From Apricaphanius iberus (Eukaryota; Chordata; Actinopteri; Cyprinodontiformes; Aphaniidae), in NCBI GenBank assembly GCA_028564705.1, contig JAPXFQ010002384.1, positions 1-64,000 on the forward strand: DNA of 64,000 nucleotides. Direction: 5' to 3'. Position numbers and translations under genes: made by a program. Shown piece after piece: positions 22,407 to 33,596 of this stretch (the first letter of the stretch is position 1; every line of letters begins with the position of its first letter). The notes under the pieces were generated by a model, which saw only the letters and a list, made by a program, of their open reading frames with translations, did no database searches and was not told the DNA's origin.

Positions 22407-25400
22407 ATGGAGGTGTTTGTTGTTGCTCCGAGCTTCAGGTGTTCCTGGTGCGAGTTTCCACCTGGTTCTGTAGTCAGAGACGTTCTGAACCGGTTTGTCC
22501 CGCAGCAGGTGAGTGTTTGGACTCGACCCAACCGGAACCACGGGTTCTATCCTGCAGTTAAAGTGGTTAGTAGCAGAGTTAGCTGCTGAGCTAGCAGAGG
22601 CTAACTGCGTTGATCTTAACACGACCCAAACAGAAGAAACGTCAACAGGTTCTACAGTAAACGTAATTTATAAGAGGTTCGGTTCGGATTAGTTACGGCT
22701 GGGAATAGATTAATAATTTTAGCGCTGAGCTACAGAAATGACAACATTAAATTAACCGGATGTTCTTAAAACCGCACATCAGTCCAGAGTTCTCAGTAGA
22801 ACATCTGTCTGACCCGGTCCAGGCTAACCGGATCATTAGTTCAGATCATCGTTGCAGAGAAGCAGCGCCTCTGGTACCAGCAGAACCGGAGGTTCTAGAA
22901 CTGGAACTACAGTTGAGCAGAACTTTCTGGAAACGTCTCCAAGATTTGTGTTCTTCAGGAAGATTAACGGGACCAGAACCAGAGGGGACAGGTCAAAGGT
23001 CAAACACCTGGGAGCTGGAAGGCTCCGTGAGGATCCATAGGTTCTGGTTCTGATGGTTTCCTGTAAACCCAGATTGTTTCTGAACGGGTTTATGGAGGCT
23101 CAATGAGACGTTTGGCCCCTTTGGGCCTCCGTACGTACGAGGTTTTCATGTGACTGAACTCATCTGCAGAACCAAACTGGACCTGATCCAGCCACTGCTG
23201 GTTCTGACCCGGTTTGTTGGCGTTTCTACTGACCCGTGTGTTTCCCATCAGGACTTCTACGCCACCAGCGACGGCCATGTGTTGCTGCCAGAGGACGGGC
23301 TGCAGGATGGGGCCGTCTATCGCCTGGAGCCCCGCCTCCGTGGAGGGAAGGGAGGTCAGTGGCGTGAGCAGAGCGCCCCCTGCAGGCTGCTGGGTGGAGG
23401 TTGACGTCTTGTATCGGTCTCTTCCAGGGTTCGGCTCCATGCTGCGGGCCCTGGGAGCGCAGATCGAGAAGACGACCAACAGGGAGGCCTGCAGAGACCT
23501 GAGCGGCCGCCGCCTCCGAGACGTCAACCACGAGAAAGAGTAAGCTCCTCCCACTCCTAAGCTCCGCCTCTGGTGATTCGGGGTCCTGCCTGTGTAACGG
23601 CGGTCCTGGTTCTGTTGGGCTGCAGGATGGCGGAGTGGCTGAAGAAGCAGGCGGAGCGCGAGGCGGAGAAGGAGCAGCGGCGCCTGGAGCGGCTGCAGAG
23701 GAAGCTGGCCGAGCCCAGACACCAGTTCACCGACCCGGAGTACCAGCAGCAGTGCCACGACCTGAGCGAGAGGCTGGAGGACTCCGTCCTGAAAGGTCAG
23801 AACCGGGTCAGAACCAGGCGGCGGGGGGGGGGTTCGGCTGCAGCGCCCTGGTACTGAGAGGTGTGTGTGTTTCAGGTCTGCAGGCGTCCTCCAGCGGCCA
23901 GGTGAAGGTGGGAGACGTCTCGGCCGCCAAGAGACCCAACCTGGATCAGAACCGGGCTCCACTGAACAAGAGGAGGAAGACCGCAGTGGCGGCGGCCGGG
24001 TTCTGGTCCGGGCTGGACGAGCTGCTGAGCTCAGAGGATGAAGACGAGGACAATGATGATGAGGAGTCGTCTCCATCCAGCATCAGTGGAGCTGCTGTTA
24101 CCATGACGACCCAGAGGGAGGAGCCACACCCTGGACCCAGCAGCAGGTCAGTCAGAACCGGGTCAGAATCTGACTAAAACAAAAACCATCAATGACAGTT
24201 TTACAGCATTTCCACATAAATCATAGATTGTCTATTAAGCCGAATATTTATTGGGCCATAAGGAGGAAATATCCAATATTCATAGTCAGGATGGTTTCCA
24301 GACTGTAAACAATCATTAGGCTGATGTCAAGTTGTTTTAAAATCATTTTTATTCGTCACAAACTTTTCACCGAATGGACCGAATAAAGACATAAAGTAGA
24401 CCACAATAAGAACCAGCTGAGTTTCAGACGCATCATTTAATCTATTTAACATGTTAAAAACAATATTAACAAAATGAACATCAGAATCACCTCATTTCAC
24501 TCTGCATATCTGAGCATGCCAGTTAATTTAATAAGCATCTAGATGTTTTATTATAATTTATTTTGGTCACAGAAGTTGATAACACAGGATGTGACTAATG
24601 GTTACATTGTTCCAGTCTAAAGTTATAAATACACTGAGATTGGTGTTAAAGAGGGGAAAGTATTTAGCAGCAGCGTTTTCCCACATGAAGAAATGAGACG
24701 TTTCTGTAATTTAATAATAATTACACTTAGAATGTGAGACACAGAATGTAAAAAACAACTTTTTAAGAAATGTATTTGTGTAATGGTGCAGAAAATAAGT
24801 ATTTAGCACTTACACACTCAAGTATTCTGGCCCTCACAGACCTGTTCCTTTTTTTAAGAAGCTCTTCTATCCTCCCCTTATTAATGGATTAATCCCATTT
24901 TAACTCATTATCTGTATAAAATCCACCTGGTCAAACCTTCAGTGTCAGACTCCAACCTCCACCAAACCCAGACAGCTGTCTAAGGACACCAGGGACAAGA
25001 TGGGCTCATTCAGGTTTGTGCAGGTGTACAATCTACAATAAGCAAGCAGCTCGGTGGGAAGAGGTTTGAGTGATTATTAGATCATAGAATAAATACAAGA
25101 TGACGGATAATCTCTGTGGACCACGTGATCTAGAGAAAGGTGAGAAAAAACCCTGAACTATATGACCTGCAGAGAGCTGGGACCACAGTAACAATGGTCA
25201 CTATTTGTAACCCACTGCTAATCCGGCAGCGTTAGAAAGGTCTCCCTGCTTAAGCCATCATGTGTCCGGTCTAAAGTTGGCCAGAGAGCATCTGGATGAT
25301 GCAGAAAAGGAGGGAGTGTTATACAGCCAGATGAGACCAAAATAAAACAAAATAAGACAGTGTTTGGACCACCATGTGGACCGGTACCAGCAGAACCATC

Positions 25401-28400
25401 AACGCTGGGAAAACCAAGGAGTTGGTGGTGGACTTCCTGAGACGCAGACCCACCACACTGACACCGGTGGACTCTGATAGGTACCTGGATGTTCACCTGG
25501 ATAATAAACTGGACTGGAGCCACAACACAGGAAGGGTCAAAGGTCAGAGCAGACTCTACCTGCTGAGGTCATTTGGACTCCAGGGGGCGCTGTTAAAGGC
25601 CTTCTATGACTCCTTGGTGGCTTCTGTCAAAATATCATCTACATACATAGATTTCAAAAATCATATGCAAGTTTCGTCACCTTGAGTGGTACCGACATGT
25701 GAAATCATCTCCACCATAACTGTTTCAGTGCTATGATGAGCTCTCAAACCTGACTGACTCTTTAGATGCTCACATACTTTATTAGCAACTATTTTCTCAA
25801 GAAGTTTGGATAAGAAAGGAAGGTTAGATATAGGTCTGTAGTTTAAGTAAAGGTTTAATTACAGCAACCTTAAATTCCTGAGGCACATATCCATTTATTA
25901 AAGATACATTCATCATGTCTAGGATAGGGCCAGTAACCAGAGGGAACGATTCCTTAAATAATCTGGTTGGTATTGGGTCTAACATACAAGTTGAGGGTTT
26001 AGATGAAGCTAATATCTGCTGAGTAAAACTTTTATAATTATCTGATTTTAGGCCATAACTTTTTTTAACAGAGACATTGTGCAGATGCTCCTGCTGTTCT
26101 TACAGAGCCCCCCCCCCCCCCCCCCCCCCCCCTCTAATATTAACTTTTCTTATTCAATGAGCAGCAGCCAGAGGCGGAACTGCTTTTATAAGTTCATTAA
26201 CACTTTCTGCCAAACCTGTTTTATTTCATAATTTTATCAATTTTGAATACATTGCATCTGTTTTTAACACTCCTCAGATTGTGTCACAGTTTATAGGCCA
26301 CCGAAAAGGAATTAATTTTTTATTGAATTTTCAGTTTTTATCAATTTTGCACAACTCTTAGGAAATGATAATTTTAGCTGGTTATTTTAATCTTCATATA
26401 GATAACTTTTTTAATCCTTGAAGAACAGATTTTTCTGTTAATGCTCAGACCTTTATGGAAATTATGTTTTGTGAACGTTTCCTTGTAAACATTTTCAGTT
26501 CAGATTCCGAGCAAACGAGCGAGTGGTAATCATGAAATCAGACGTACTGCTCCACCATTTTGTCGGATGTTTCCGTTACGTCGCCTGTGGTCCCGTTAAA
26601 CATTAAATCAGTAACATCGCTACATTTTTACATTTATACGCCAAACTTGCGGCGGAGTCAGTGCTTGTTTCTCTATGGACTTCCTTGGTCAAAGAAAACG
26701 GTTAAATGAACAGACTAGCATCACGTGATCGCGGCTGTCATAGCAGCAAAGTAACGTTCCTTCAGCCATGGAACTGGAAACGTAGAAACAGGTTCCTTAA
26801 CCAATCTGTGTCGTCTCTTCCAGCTCCTCTTCAGCCGGACCTGCCATCAGAATGTTGGACCAGAACCACACTCCTGCAACAGAACCGCCTGTTGGACCGC
26901 CAGAAGACCAGAAACCTGCAACAGAACCGCCTGTTGGACCACCAGAAGACCAGAAATCTCCAACAGAACCGCCTGTTGGACCACCAGAAGACCAGAAATC
27001 TCCAACAGAACCGCCTGTTGGACCGCCAGAAGACCAGAAATCTCCAACAGAACCGCCTGTTGGACCACCAGAAGACCAGAAACCTGCAACAGAACCGCCT
27101 GTTGGACCACAGAAGACGGAAACTGCAACAGAACCGGCTGTTGGACCCCAGAAGACCGAAACCTGCACAAACCGCTGTTGGACCGCAGAAGACCGAAACT
27201 CAACAGAACCGCCTGTTGGACCGCCAGAAGACCGGAAACCTGCAACAGAACCGGCTGTTGGACCGCCAGAAGACCGGAAACCTGCAACAGAACCGCCTGT
27301 TGGACCACAAGAAGACCAGAAACCTGCAACAGAACCGGCTGTTGGACCGCCAGAAGACCGGAAACCTGCAACAGAACCGCCTGTTGGACCGCCAGAAGAC
27401 CAGAAATCTCCAACAGAACCGCCTGTTGGACCACAAGAAGACCAGAAACCTGCAACAGAACCGGCTGTTGGACCGCCAGAAGACCGGAAACCTGCAACAG
27501 AACCGGCTGTTGGACCACAAGAAGACCAGAAACCTGCAACAGAACCGGCTGTTGGACCACAAGAAGACCAGAAATCTCCAACAGAACCGCCTGTTGGACC
27601 ACCAGAAGACCAGAAATCTCCAACAGAACCGGCTGTTGGACCACAAGAAGACCAGAAACCTGCAACAGAACCGGCTGTTGGACCACAAGAAGACCAGAAA
27701 TCTCCAACAGAACCGGCTGTTGGACCACCAGAAGACCAGAAATCTCCAACAGAACCGGCTGTTGGACCGCCAGAAGACCAGAAACCTGCAACAGAACCGG
27801 CTGTTGGACCACCAGAAGACCAGAACCCTCCAACACAAGGGGCCAGCAGGGAACAGGTCAGAACTTAAACCAGAAAAGAGATATTTAACCCTCAATAGTC
27901 CCTGGGACGTTTTTTTGCGCAGGCGGGTGTCATTTTTAGAATAACTGTTGTTGTGCTAACGCAATTCTTATAATTTTTTCCGAAGATGTGCATTTTTGGA
28001 GGAGTTTGACAGAAATATATATATTTTTTCTCATACTAGATTTAAAACATTGTATATTCATTACAGTAACATAAAGGTCCCTTGGACATTTTTTTGTGCC
28101 ATTGACTCCCATTCAAACGACATTTTTCTAACAGACCTTAATATCACCATTAAAAAAAAAAAAAATTTACACACCAGTGTTTCTGCGGCCATCATAAACT
28201 GAAATTGTAGTTTTGACTATTTTTCACCTGAATAATGGATTTCTTTATAAATGCTGGGGCATTTAATAAAGATGAATTTAAATTATTCACATTTTTGGGA
28301 TCCTATGGGCCCTGAAATCATAATGCAATATGTATTTATAAAAAACATAGTTTGAGCGTTTTTTAGAGATGTCATACACTGGTGTCCATGCTTGGTTTCA

Positions 28401-29020
28401 TAATTTTTGTGACTGTTGTTTCTACAGTCTGCATCACAAAAATCGGTCATTTTAAGAAGAGCAATATCCTAATAGACAATTTTATGTCATTTTCCTGTTT
28501 TTTGGTTTTTAGGGTGCATATATTCAAATAAAACCTGGTATTAAATGGTTTCATCTCAAAAACAGGCATTTTTTTATGTTTCCAGAGGACTGAGGGTAAG
28601 GATGGCATTTGTGAAAAAAAAATTTGAGAGTAATTAAATATTTTTATGACTTTATTTGTACTTTTTTTCTCTTGGACATTTTTTTGTGCCGAGGATCCCA
28701 AGTGTAGCATTTATTTGAGGGACTACGAAGGGTTAAAGGAACAACGTTCTTGATTTCAGATCAGAAACCTCTTTGGTTCTGACGGGTTCTGTGTGTCCTG
28801 GGTTCTGTCTCAGCAGCTGGATCTGTCCTCGGTGATGTCCGCCCAGGAGCTGGAGTCTCTGGGTCTGGAGGTTCTGAAGGAGGAACTCATGAGACGCGGG
28901 TTAAAGTGCGGGGGAACGCTGTCTGAGCGCGCCGCCCGCCTCTTCTCCGTTAAGGGACTGAGTCCGGATCGGATCGACCCGGCGCTGCTCGCCAAACCCG
29001 CCAAGAACAAGAAGAAGTGA
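22407..29020 (+). CDS. sde2: SDE2 replication-stress / telomere maintenance homologue
   Basis: SDE2 has a ubiquitin-like N-terminus that is cut after a Gly-Gly and a C-terminal SAP-like DNA-binding segment; roles in PCNA-linked replication stress and in splicing are known from human and yeast. Seven exons join in phase to 665 aa: 22407-22508, 23252-23354, 23428-23539, 23626-23795, 23876-24146, 26824-27856, 28814-29020. The cleavage site LRGGKGGF is at residues 63-70, followed by [19 protein letters not shown], a long charged helix ([20 protein letters not shown]) and an acidic stretch ([15 protein letters not shown]). The SAP-like end includes [20 protein letters not shown] and finishes in KKK. 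Human SDE2 is recalled as about 451 aa; the surplus is exon 6, a 42-bp coding VNTR. The exon 5/6 join (AG|C) and exon 6/7 join are both in frame with the repeat. Confidence 0.95.
24700..25376 (+). pseudogene. Tc1-like transposase relic in sde2 intron 5
   Basis: Nucleotide wording such as TCTGGCCCTCACAGACCTG, CTAAGGACACCAGGGACAAG, GACCTGCAGAGAGCTGGGAC, CTGCTTAAGCCATCATGTG and AGAGAGCATCTGGATGATGC follows the order of a Tc1 transposase gene and its 5' flank. Many stops and deletions break it. It ends abruptly against an L2-like fragment at about 25377. Confidence 0.75.
25377..25640 (+). pseudogene. L2/CR1-type LINE reverse-transcriptase C-terminal fragment
   Basis: Translation gives [14 protein letters not shown], then [16 protein letters not shown] and [21 protein letters not shown], the familiar downstream part of L2/CR1-type reverse transcriptases. 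Only this fragment remains. Confidence 0.75.
25690..26095 (-). pseudogene. LINE reverse-transcriptase fragment (minus strand)
   Basis: On the minus strand the stretch reads [14 protein letters not shown], then [19 protein letters not shown], the region preceding RT palm motif A in L2/Rex-type LINEs. It then breaks. A 25-nt poly(C) run (26108-26132) follows. Confidence 0.65.
26108..26132. repeat. Poly(C) tract, 25 nt
   Basis: Homopolymer of 25 C in sde2 intron 5. It is prone to length error. Confidence 0.9.
26255..26500 (+). pseudogene. LINE endonuclease fragment (plus strand)
   Basis: Plus-strand translation contains [14 protein letters not shown], matching the GDFNIHVD motif of AP-endonuclease domains in non-LTR retrotransposons, with stops nearby. 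It points the opposite way from the RT fragment at 25690-26095, so the two are separate insertions or an inverted pair. Confidence 0.55.
26870..27840 (+). repeat. Coding 42-bp VNTR within sde2 exon 6
   Basis: About 22 units of 42 bp encode a 14-residue motif, [14 protein letters not shown], with P/A, P/Q, Q/R and KPA/KSP alternatives. Units near 27088-27205 are degenerate (39, 39 and 36 bp) but keep frame. The array is acidic and Pro-rich and sits where human SDE2 has a long acidic linker. Confidence 0.93.
27857..28813. other. sde2 intron 6
   Basis: AT-rich intron with two copies of a TTGGACATTTTTTTGTGCC block (near 28080 and 28672) and a related GGGACGTTTTTTTGCGC near 27902. This looks like an unidentified dispersed repeat. 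No exon was seen. Confidence 0.5.
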
Positions 29021-29110
29021 AAGATTCGGCATCAACCAGCCAGCAAGTTCTGGGCCGCGAGGTTCCCCCGATCCAGAACGACCCGTTTAGGTCCAGGATG
29101 TTAGAACCGT

Positions 29111-29116
29111 TTTATT
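29111..29116 (-). terminator. mtif2 poly(A) signal
   Basis: TTTATT on the plus strand gives AATAAA on the minus strand, about 150 bp after the mtif2 stop codon (29263-29265). Confidence 0.55.
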
Positions 29117-29168
29117 GATAATGTGAAATGATGATTGTTCAGAATCGTTGTCATTTAAGTTCAACTTT

Positions 29169-29174
29169 AATAAA
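29169..29174 (+). terminator. sde2 poly(A) signal
   Basis: AATAAA about 150 bp after the sde2 stop codon. It lies inside the mtif2 3' UTR, so the two convergent transcripts should overlap. Confidence 0.6.
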
Positions 29175-29262
29175 ATGTTCCTAGAACAGAACCGAGTCAT
29201 TTCTGAGTCTGATGTTCTGATGTGGACCCACGGAACCATCCAGGTCCGATCCAGGGGTCCCG

Positions 29263-32200
29263 TTAGAACCCGGGGTCCCAGGAGGTGACCTGAGGAACCT
29301 CCACCTCCTCGAAGCACACGACCAGGTCGCCGGCTCTGAAGTCCACCTCGCCGTCCGCCAACAGGCCGCACTCCATCCCCGTCTTCGCCGTCGTCACGTA
29401 GTCCTTATGGTGTTTCAGCGCCGACACAGAACCTGCAGAACACCAGCAGAACCACGATGAAGATCATACACCACCACGTTCTTTCAAACCCCAACTAAAC
29501 CCAATGGTTCTAACTTTCTGTCACCTTCTGGTTTCAGACCATCGGTTCTGATGGGTTCTTTCTGCTCAGTCTGAACAGAACCAGAACCGTCTGTGGCAAA
29601 CAGCTGGTTCTTCTATGTGTAACTCTGAATTTCCCTCAGCCAATCGGAAGAGGAACTGGATAGTTATTAATCAGTTCATTCTGAACTGAATCTCCCAATG
29701 ACTCATCAGAACCAGGCTGGGTTCTACGGCCTCATTTGGGTCAAGAGATCTCAGAATGACCTCAGTAGAACCTACCAGAACATGGGAGTCCAAAACAACC
29801 ATAATCATTCGTCCTCATTGTCACAGAACCAGAAAATCAGAACATTCTACAGTTTTTTTATTTGGACCTCAGAACTGTCTGCATAATGTCTCCAGAACCA
29901 GAACACATCGGTCCCGACAGCTGGACTGCAGCCGGGTTCTGGTGCCACTCACCTTCCCACACGGTGTCCCGTCCTCGGATCAGCCGGAACTTCAGCCGTC
30001 GGTCCAGATGGCCTTTCTGGACCCGACAGCCGGCCACCAGAACCTTCTTCTTCCCCAGAGAGACGTCAAAGATGACGAGGACCGTCGCCTCGCCTGCAGC
30101 AGGAGACAGAGACACGAGACGTCTGAAGGTCCTCTGGGATTTAAAGGTTCTTCTGTACTCAAAGGTTCTACTGAGCAGCTAGGGGTTATCCTGACAAGCT
30201 CCTCTGTGACTAACTGAAGGTTCCCTAGACCAGGTACCACTGATGATCCCATGAAATATTCGCTGCTGGACCAAAGCTTTGGTTCAGAACCTTTGGGCCT
30301 CACCGACGATGTTCTGGGAGAACCGGGCCGGCAGCTTGCTGTTCAGCTCCTCCTTCAGCTGGTCGATCAGTTTGTAGATGACGGAGTGGAGCCGCAGGGC
30401 CACGCCCTTCTTGGCCGCCAGCTGCTGGATGGAGCGACTGGCCGCCACGTTGAAGCCGTAGATGGAACCTGAGGAGCAGGAGACCCGGTTACAGACCAGA
30501 ACCAGAACCAGCACGGGCCCTCCGTCTCCTCCAGAAGCAGAGGACGGCGCCCCCTGCTGGGCGTACCTCCGAACATCTCGGCCATGTTGACGTCGTTCTC
30601 TGAGACTTCTCCGATGCCGAAGTGGACCACCTCCAGCTGACACTGGTCCTGAGCGTCGTATCCGTCCAGAATGTTCAGGAGCGTCTCCACCGACCCGTCC
30701 ACGTCACCTGTTGGTAGGAGGAGACTGGCTCAGTGACGTCACAGTGGGCGGAGCCAGGCGGGCACCGTCCTACCTTTGATGATGAGCGGCAGGCTGAGCT
30801 CGTGGCTCTCCGTCTTCTCGCTGGGCCTCATAGAGAATCGGGTCTTGTTGGCCCGGTACAGCGCCGCCTTCCTCTGCCGCCAGCTCAGGTGGGACAGCGC
30901 CTCCCGCTCCCGCCGGTACTCCTCCAGGTGGAGCTTCTCCTTCAGCTCGATGGCGCTCTGCTCCTCCAGGAGCTTCTGCTGCTCCTCCTCGTGACTCCTC
31001 CACTCCACCACCTCCCTGGCCCGCTGCTGCAGAACATCACAGGCTTTTACTGTGGCGGTCCAAAACAGGAAGTTTGCGGAGTGGAGCCGCAGGGCCACGC
31101 CCTTCTGAGCCGGTCTGGACCTCACCTCGGACTCCACCTCCAGGATGATCTCTCCGGCGGATGGCACCTCCTTCCAGCCCACCACCTGCACTGCGGCGCT
31201 CGGCCCCGCCTCCGGTACCGTGCGCCCTTTCTCGTCAAACAGGAAGCGGACTTTGGCCCAGCACTGCCCGGCCACCAGGACGTCGCCCCGCTTCAGCGTC
31301 CCCCTCTGGACGATGGCCGTCGTTACAGGCCTGAGGAGATGACCGGATAGATTACAGAACCGGCCAGGGGAACCGGTCCTGGAACCGGTCCTGGAAGACT
31401 CACCCTTTGCCTTTGTCTGTTCGGCTCTCGATCACCAGCGCCTCCACCGGACCGCTCGGGTCGGCCTTTAGCTCCAGAACCTCTGCCAGCGCCACCGTGG
31501 CCTCGGCCAGAGCCAGCAGGTTGTCGCCCTGGTAACAGTGACATCATCAGTGACGTGACACCCACCTGGGGCGGTCCCGGTGGCGGTCCGCGGGGTCACC
31601 TTCAGGGCGGAGACGTGGATGGCCTGGACGTCTCCTCCGAACTCCTCGCAGACGACGTCGTGGGCCAGCAGTTCCTGCTTCGCCCTCTGGGGGTCGGCCT
31701 GAGGCTTGTCGCACTTGTTGACCGCCACGATGATGGGCACTGATCCAGCAGGAGGGAAACCCAACATCAGAACCCGTCTCGGCGCCCCGCGCCACCGCAT
31801 GGACTCGGCTCCTACCTTTGGCCTTCCTGGCGTGTCGGATGGACTCCACGGTCTGCTCCATGACTCCGTCGTCGGCCGCCACCACCAGGATGACGATGTC
31901 GGTGGCGTTGGCCCCGCGGGCCCTCATGGAGGAGAAGGCGGCGTGTCCAGGCGTGTCCAGGAAGGTGATCTTCTCCCCTGTAGGCAGCTGGACTGGGAGA
32001 TGGAAGCCCACGGGTCAGGAGCTCCACCCTAAGCCTCCACCCTAACATCACCTTCTGGGAAGTTACCTAGGAAGGCTCCGATGTGCTGCGTGATGCCGCC
32101 GGCCTCCGTGGAGACGATCTGGCTCTTCCTCAGGCTGTCCAGCAGCGTCGTCTTCCCGTGGTCGACGTGACCCATGATGGTGACCACCGGGGGGCGACTC

Positions 32201-33270
32201 ACCAGCAGCGAGGGGTCGGCGGGGGGGCTGGGGGTCAGAGACAGCGGCTGATGAAGCCGTTTCTGCATGGCGGCCTACTTCAATTATTCAAGATTATAAC
32301 CTAATAGAAGCTACAATATAGATCTATATGCAGGATCTGTACTGCTGCCATAAAATATAGATCTACACATTAAAAGGGTTCCTGCTTCTGATTGGTTGGG
32401 CATTCTGATCCATCAGCACTCCTTATACTGATTGGTCAGTTAAACTTTATAGTGGTTAATTAGACGTTCTGATGGGTCAGTTCTGCTGGTACCTCCTCTG
32501 GACGTCCCGGTTGGGTCGCTCTCGGCTCTCGCTCAGCTTAGCCCATCTGAACTTCATCCCAGAGCGGGTCACCACCTCCTTGATCCACTTCTCTTCCAGA
32601 ACCGAGTCGGGCCTCAGAGAGTCCAGGTCCATGGAGGTGTTGAGCAACGCTTCTAGAACGTGATCTTCAGGAGAACCAAACCATCAGTCATCAGCACCAG
32701 GAACAATCTGCTGGTTACTCTGAGGTTCTTACCAAAGTCTCTGTTCATGGCCGCCGCCAGCGCCGCCGCCGTCATCCCCTGTCTGATCTCCACTTCCTGT
32801 TTTTTCACTTTAGGCTTCAGGTTCTGGTTCTTCTGGTCCTTTCTCTGACCTTTGACCTGAAGAAGGTGATTCATCAGGTAAGGTTTACATTCCAGCCCAG
32901 GAGGAGACGCCCAGAAATGGAGTAGTCCAACATTTAGCTGACTGAGGTTCTACCTGAGCAGAACATCTCACACTGATGGAGGTTCTAAATAAGCAGAACC
33001 TCCGTCAGAACCTGCTGATACAGGTTCTGACGGAGGTTCTGAGCAGAACGTCTGACACTGATGGAGGTTCTAACAGAGACGTTCTCCTCACAGATCAACC
33101 AAAGTCCAGTTGTAGACAAAGATTCTCAGATTTACCTGTTTGGAGGCAAATCTTATGCTCTGAGGCCAGGTGAGCAGGGGGGCTGGGCTTCGGACAGGAC
33201 AAAGAAGAAGCGGCAGGTCCGCCTGGAAGAGCTGCCGGGCGCACCGCATCACTGATGACGTCACATTCAT
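29263..33270 (-). CDS. mtif2: Mitochondrial translation initiation factor IF-2
   Basis: GTPase that brings fMet-tRNA to the mitoribosome. Thirteen coding exons (minus strand) join in phase to 702 aa: 33270-33136, 32856-32733, 32664-32493, 32227-32068, 31992-31816, 31739-31600, 31528-31404, 31330-31126, 31026-30774, 30707-30567, 30468-30304, 30094-29953, 29432-29263. The first exon encodes an Arg/Leu-rich import signal ([16 protein letters not shown]). G-domain motifs are visible: [17 protein letters not shown] and SALK. Later domains show [20 protein letters not shown] and [20 protein letters not shown]. It ends in QVTSWDPGF, as the human protein is recalled to do. Human MTIF2 is about 727 aa. 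The start may be MNVTSSV or the ATG seven codons later. The stop lies 242 bp from the sde2 stop, tail to tail. Confidence 0.96.
31077..31106 (-). repeat. 30-bp copy of mtif2 exon 12 inside the exon 9-10 intron
   Basis: Bases 31077-31106 are identical to 30382-30411, which is coding DNA of the exon at 30304-30468 (peptide [10 protein letters not shown]). The copy lies in the 99-nt intron 31027-31125, in the same orientation. Confidence 0.95.
32994..33041. repeat. Perfect 21-bp inverted repeat (hairpin) in mtif2 intron 1
   Basis: Arms 32994-33014 and 33021-33041 are exact reverse complements over 21 bases, with a 6-base loop (CTGATA). Like the hairpin at 1900-1949 they consist of AGAACC/GGTTCT words. 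Confidence 0.9.
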
Positions 33271-33596
33271 ACCTGCAGGAGGACAAACAGTCCGTCAGTC
33301 TGATAGGCCAGCATCACTGAGCTCAGCTGATCAGAAATCAAAGCTTCTGGAGATTAAAACTGAAGCCGAATTAAAGACAACAGTTGATCGGGATCAGCAG
33401 ATATGAAAACTATAATATTCAGATTGATGAACGTCATCAGGGACCAGAATCGTCTAAAATGTAACAGAATCTGACTGGAGTTCCTACAGCTCAGTACAAG
33501 CAGCTCCTCAGGTACTGAACTGATTAACCGGATTGACCAATGAGAAGCTGCTGTCCAGTCAGAGCCCACAGGTGTGTTTAGTGAAGGTGTGTTTAC

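Noticed and set aside
23090..24076. 328-codon minus-strand frame opposite sde2 exons 2-5
   Set aside because: Shadow of GC-rich coding DNA on the opposite strand. It has no recognisable motif, and sde2 explains the sequence.
30734..33263. Further CRE palindromes TGACGTCA at 7131-7138, 30734-30741 and 33256-33263
   Set aside because: They lie in introns or inside the first mtif2 coding exon without other promoter motifs. An isolated octamer is not enough to call a regulatory site.
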